A stretch of 9,597 nt of DNA from an uncultured Christensenella sp. (lineage in GTDB: Bacteria; Bacillota; Clostridia; Christensenellales; Pumilibacteraceae), in the NCBI GenBank assembly GCA_910579205.1, contig CAJTTD010000010.1:75207-84803 (forward strand). Reading direction: 5' to 3'. The translations under genes were made by a program, and so were the position numbers. How positions within the stretch are numbered: position 1 is the stretch's first letter; the number at the start of each line of letters is the position of its first letter. Below are positions 6,888-9,597 of the stretch, in pieces. Under the pieces are notes generated by a model. That model made no database searches, had not been told where the DNA came from, and worked only from the letters and a program-made list of their open reading frames with translations.

Positions 6888-8621
6888 CTATTCCGCAGCG
6901 TACTTGCCCGATTTTAACAGAGTGGCGAATATCCCTTCGCTTACGGGAATGAATATCGCATATAAAAGCGGGATGACCAACGACGGCACATATTTGACCG
7001 AAAAGCTCACGGGCATTCCCCAAATAAGATTGAAGCAGTATATCACGACGGCGACTTGTATCATTATTATCGTACGTATCACTATCGAAAATTTAAAATT
7101 GATGTTGATGCGCTTTTTTCTGTCGGGATCGCTCGCAAAGATTATAACGGCGGCGACAAACATGAGAATGGGCAATAGTCCCGCGAATATATACAGTATG
7201 TAATCGTACTGCATGCGCATCTTAAGCCCAATGTAAAAAGTCAAAAACATGGTAAGCCCGAGCAAGAACATCACCGCGCACATTACGGTGTAATGCGTCA
7301 TCATCAAGCGGTTGGAATAGTAATAATACTTTTGCGTGTATTGTTTTGCCGAATCGTTATGCTTGCGTACGGTAACTTCGTTGCCGAGTTCGGTTATTTC
7401 CTCTTTTGCGTCTTTAAACGGTCTGAACTCTATGCCGCGTTCCGCCGTTACGGAAGTTGCCGCCGCTTGTTCGGCATTGGCAGAGCTGCCGTTTTCGTGT
7501 TGCACGCTCGCTTCGCATTTTTCAACAAGATCGCCGAGTATATCTTTGTACTCGCGCCGTGCCAAACTCTCGTATGTCGGCTCTTGCGTGCTTATGGGCA
7601 TTACCGCGCCGTTTGAAACGATTTGCGGCACTCCGCCTTGAGAAGCGGGCTGTATATCCGAACTTTTTGCGGGTGCTATCGCTCCGAGCGTCGCGGCATT
7701 GTCGGCGGGGGAGGATACAGCGCGGTCTGTTTCGGCAACCGACTTTTTGGGCTTGCCGTCCGTAACGAGTCGGTCGTCGTATTCGTCTAAATGCGTTTGA
7801 CTGCGCGCGTCGGTATAGCTTCCGTTTCCGGTATATGTCGCGGCGAATATCTCTTCGATCAATGCGTGCGGATCGGTTGCGGACAAAAGCGGTTCGGCTA
7901 TAGCTGCCGCGTCTAAATTATCGGAAGCTCTGTCGTCTGCGTTTGCGGTATTATCGAAAAAGCTCGATTGAACGTAGCTTTGCGGTTCTATATCTTGCTG
8001 TTCATCGATATATGCGCTGTCTTCGATAGGGCATGCAGACAGATCTTGCTCGTACGCGTCGTCATCGTCATAACGCTCGACATCGTCGATAGGGAGATCG
8101 TCTGCCTTATAATAATCGGATTCGTCGGTTGACAAAATGTCGGTTTTTTTCTCGGTAACGTCTGTATCGGTCTGTTCCGACTGTACTGTTTTTTCGGCTC
8201 TGGGTTTTTCGCGGTGTCTTACGGCGCGTCTTTTGGGTAGTTGGTAAGATTCTTCTTCCACGTCCGAAAAATCGTCTACGGGAAATAGCGGCGCGTCGTC
8301 GGTGATGAGTTCGCCAAACAGATCGCGTGTGCGTTCCCATTCGTTTTTATAAGTTATAAAAACTTTGCGTCCTTCGTCGGTGAGCGAAAAATACTTGCGC
8401 CGCCCGCCGTTGGACTCGGACGCATCCCAGTACGAGGATACAAAGCCTTGCTTTTCCAATCTTTTCAACGCGGCATAAACGGTAGGCTGTTTTATTTCCC
8501 ATTGCCCGCCGCTTTTAGCATTTATTTGCTTTATTATGTCGTAGCCGTATCGATCTCCGTCGTATAATACTTTCAGTATTACGGTATCGACATTGCCGCG
8601 TATAAGATCGCTTTCAGCCAT
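6888..8621 (-). CDS. PadR-type regulator fused to a four-helix membrane domain
   Basis: Residues 1-105 form a PadR winged helix-turn-helix: RYGYDIIKQI (24-33), QPTVYAALKRLEKQGFV (45-61), and the wing with GGRRKYFSLTDEGRK (72-86). Residues about 106-430 are low complexity and partly strongly acidic (for example YDDDDAYEQD, 184-193), probably disordered. Residues 442-466, 472-496, 509-533 and 543-565 are four predicted membrane helices. Helices 2 and 3 are joined by a basic loop (SDPDRKKR, 497-504). Typical PadR proteins are about 100-200 residues and soluble, so a 577-residue membrane-tethered form is unusual. The likely role is a one-component transcription regulator anchored in the cell membrane; its signal is unknown. 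The ATG at 8621 is chosen for its AGAGGTG binding site 7 bases upstream and its fit to PadR N termini; an in-frame ATG at 8648 lies upstream of the predicted transcription start. Confidence 0.85.
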   Translation of the reverse strand: MAESDLIRGNVDTVILKVLYDGDRYGYDIIKQINAKSGGQWEIKQPTVYAALKRLEKQGFVSSYWDASESNGGRRKYFSLTDEGRKVFITYKNEWERTRDLFGELITDDAPLFPVDDFSDVEEESYQLPKRRAVRHREKPRAEKTVQSEQTDTDVTEKKTDILSTDESDYYKADDLPIDDVERYDDDDAYEQDLSACPIEDSAYIDEQQDIEPQSYVQSSFFDNTANADDRASDNLDAAAIAEPLLSATDPHALIEEIFAATYTGNGSYTDARSQTHLDEYDDRLVTDGKPKKSVAETDRAVSSPADNAATLGAIAPAKSSDIQPASQGGVPQIVSNGAVMPISTQEPTYESLARREYKDILGDLVEKCEASVQHENGSSANAEQAAATSVTAERGIEFRPFKDAKEEITELGNEVTVRKHNDSAKQYTQKYYYYSNRLMMTHYTVMCAVMFLLGLTMFLTFYIGLKMRMQYDYILYIFAGLLPILMFVAAVIIFASDPDRKKRININFKFSIVIRTIIMIQVAVVIYCFNLIWGMPVSFSVKYVPSLVIPLLYAIFIPVSEGIFATLLKSGKYAAE

Positions 8622-8637
8622 TAAACACCTCTGTTCC

Positions 8638-8665
8638 GTATTATACAATACATTTTATATTATGT
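8638..8665. promoter_or_regulatory. Candidate operator palindromes over the padR promoter
   Basis: Two small inverted repeats sit within the promoter. GTATT-N4-AATAC (8638-8651) covers the -10, and ACAT-N8-ATGT (8650-8665) runs from the spacer into the -35. PadR regulators often repress their own genes through short inverted repeats. The best-known spacing, ATGT-N8-ACAT, has the same half-sites in the opposite order. The link to the encoded regulator is inference, and AT-rich promoters produce such repeats by chance. Confidence 0.35.
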
Positions 8666-8668
8666 CAA
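8640..8668 (-). promoter_or_regulatory. Consensus promoter of the padR-recombinase-Spo0A-C-like operon
   Basis: On the leftward strand a perfect TTGACA (8668-8663) and a perfect TATAAT (8645-8640) are spaced 17 bases apart. The predicted start is near 8633, giving a leader of only about 12 bases before the ATG at 8621. A perfect consensus suggests strong basal activity unless repressed. Confidence 0.85.
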
Positions 8669-8671
8669 TAT

Positions 8672-8808
8672 TTTTTCCCTATTTTAGCCCTAATAATATA
8701 GTTCGGAGCAGTCGAGCGCGCACGCATATTGTCGATTACAGCAACAAAGGCGAATATATAATAGATGATCCGCTTTTCGGCTTCAGCATTCGTTAAATAT
8801 CATGTAAT
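8672..8808. other. Divergent intergenic region with a coding-like island
   Basis: Between the two divergent promoters the AT-rich background is interrupted at about 8701-8796 by a stretch with the base composition of the neighbouring genes. In one rightward frame it reads as 31 plausible codons ending in TAA (encoding VDYSNKGEYIIDD in its middle). It has no credible start or binding site of its own. It may be a gene remnant, a leader or regulatory segment, or chance. No RNA structure is evident to me. Confidence 0.3.
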
Positions 8809-8811
8809 ATA

Positions 8812-8861
8812 TTGACAAAATATGAACAATATGTTAACATTACTCTGTATAACCATATAAT
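8812..8861 (+). promoter_or_regulatory. Two candidate tandem promoters of the glycine-rich protein gene
   Basis: Promoter 1 is TTGACA (8812-8817), 17 bases, TAACAT (8835-8840). Promoter 2 is TTAACA (8834-8839), 16 bases, TATAAT (8856-8861). They overlap, so the -10 of the first lies within the -35 of the second. Predicted starts are near 8847 and 8868, giving leaders of about 56 and 35 bases. Either one alone could be the real promoter. Confidence 0.6.
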
Positions 8862-8884
8862 TATGAACAATTTGTGAATAACAT
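8818..8884 (+). repeat. Direct repeat around TATGAACAAT
   Basis: TATGAACAAT occurs at 8821-8830 and again at 8862-8871, 41 bases apart, close to four helical turns. The similarity extends to AATATGAACAAT-TGT-AACAT (8818-8840 against 8859-8884, with a 3-base insertion in the second copy). One copy is in the spacer of promoter 1, and the other overlaps the start of promoter 2. A regulator binding site is likely but not proven. Confidence 0.5.
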
Positions 8885-8902
8885 AAAAATATCGGAGTTG
8901 AT

Positions 8903-9597
8903 ATGAAAAACAACGTCTCGAAGTTTTCTAAAAATAAAAAGATACTTATTTTGCTGGTCTGTGCAGTAATATCCATTGTACTTACAGTATCATGCGTATT
9001 ATGTTTCGGCGTGTCGGATCGGATGAATGTTGATAACGGCTCGGCGGGCAATGTGCATACTTCTGCTACCAAGACGAATGTAAGTGGCGATTATTCGGCT
9101 GCCGGAGCTATAAAAAACGGGGATATTTTTGAATACACCACGGCAACTAACTATAATTTGACTCTTCCCAAGGGATCATATAAATTCGAAGTTTACGGCG
9201 CTCAAGGGGGCGGTAGCACTCCTGCGGGCGGCACAGGGGGTTATTCTGTAGGATTGTATAATCTTACTTCAGCTACCGCTAAATTTTATATTTATGTCGG
9301 CGGTGCGGGGTCCGGTTCAACGGGCGGATATAACGGCGGCGGCAGCGGCGGCACTGGCAGAAACGGTAACAGCGGGTATGGCGGCGGAGGTGCCTCGGAT
9401 ATACGTCTAAGTTCAACATCTCTTTCAAATAGGGTAATAGTCGCAGGCGGAGGCGGCGGCGCTGGCGGCGGCAGTCAGGGCGGCGGCACTGCGATCGATG
9501 CGACTAAAGGCGGTATCCCGGGAAACGGCGGCGGCGCGTCGGGAACGGCAGGACAAGTCGGTCAATCGGATGCGAATACGAGCGGAAACGGCGGCGG
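8903..9597 (+). CDS. Secreted or anchored glycine-rich surface protein, 3' end missing
   Basis: An open frame of 231 codons running off the window. The start is supported by GGAG at 8894-8897, 5 bases before ATG. The basic N terminus (KNKK, 10-13) is followed by a hydrophobic segment ILILLVCAVISIVLTVSCVL (14-33), an uncleaved anchor or export signal. TVSC is a poor lipobox, so lipoprotein processing is doubtful. From about 73 onward it matches the glycine-rich domain pattern of PF12810 (ALK/LTK-like glycine-rich proteins): the opening FEYTT, KFEVYGAQGG (94-103), YIYVGGAGSG (129-138), GGYNGGG (141-147), GGGASDIRLS (161-170) and VIVAGGGGGAGGG (178-190). Such domains occur in large bacterial surface proteins, and the missing part may hold repeats or a wall anchor. 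It diverges from the padR operon. Its function is unknown. Confidence 0.8.
   Translation, partial: MKNNVSKFSKNKKILILLVCAVISIVLTVSCVLCFGVSDRMNVDNGSAGNVHTSATKTNVSGDYSAAGAIKNGDIFEYTTATNYNLTLPKGSYKFEVYGAQGGGSTPAGGTGGYSVGLYNLTSATAKFYIYVGGAGSGSTGGYNGGGSGGTGRNGNSGYGGGGASDIRLSSTSLSNRVIVAGGGGGAGGGSQGGGTAIDATKGGIPGNGGGASGTAGQVGQSDANTSGNGG

Noticed and set aside
6886..7023. N-terminal extension of the recombinase to an ATG at 7023
   Set aside because: This part lies inside the membrane-domain coding region of the upstream gene in another frame and does not look like recombinase sequence. The ATG at 6885 has a binding site and the right spacing.
8800..9072. Leftward open frame of 90 codons
   Set aside because: It is antisense to the start of the glycine-rich protein gene and to its promoters. 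The sense frame has a binding site, an export signal and a domain match.
9290..9597. GGCGGCGGC runs as a simple-sequence repeat or CRISPR-like array
   Set aside because: The runs are in-frame glycine codons of the surface-protein domain, with irregular spacing and no conserved repeat unit.

Overview
The window looks like a chromosomal stretch of a Gram-positive Clostridia-type bacterium (Bacillota), probably from an uncultured or poorly studied lineage. The grounds are a tRNA-responsive T-box leader in front of threonyl-tRNA synthetase, consensus sigma-A promoters with 17-base spacers, AGGAGG-like ribosome binding sites, a Spo0A C-terminal-like protein and a PadR regulator. No taxon can be named from the sequence alone. 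Most genes look native, and nothing resembles a complete prophage or insertion sequence.

Left part (1-2956): a tRNA-Trp gene with its own promoter and terminator reads leftward. Diverging from it is a rightward cluster of proC (proline biosynthesis), rnhA (RNase HI, overlapping proC by 4 bases) and an HD-domain phosphohydrolase. An 85-base gap then leads to a TVP38/TMEM64 (VTT-domain) membrane protein.

Centre (2957-5283): a strong promoter, a threonine T-box leader with readable terminator and antiterminator structures, thrS, and a clear intrinsic terminator.

Right part (5304-9597): this is the less ordinary region. A leftward three-gene set is probably one operon. It encodes (1) a PadR-type DNA-binding domain fused through a roughly 330-residue, mostly acidic and low-complexity linker to four predicted membrane helices, (2) a tyrosine recombinase with a full catalytic set starting 2 bases after the first gene's stop, and (3) a small stand-alone protein resembling the Spo0A C-terminal DNA-binding domain. 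The operon has a perfect TTGACA-N17-TATAAT promoter embedded in small palindromes. Diverging from it is a secreted or anchored glycine-rich surface-type protein (PF12810-like), cut by the window end, with two candidate tandem promoters and a direct repeat.

Working hypothesis (inference): the membrane-tethered PadR protein is a one-component sensor-regulator that controls its own operon and possibly the divergent surface gene. Why a recombinase and a Spo0A-C-like factor are coupled to it is unknown, and this is the most interesting question in the window.
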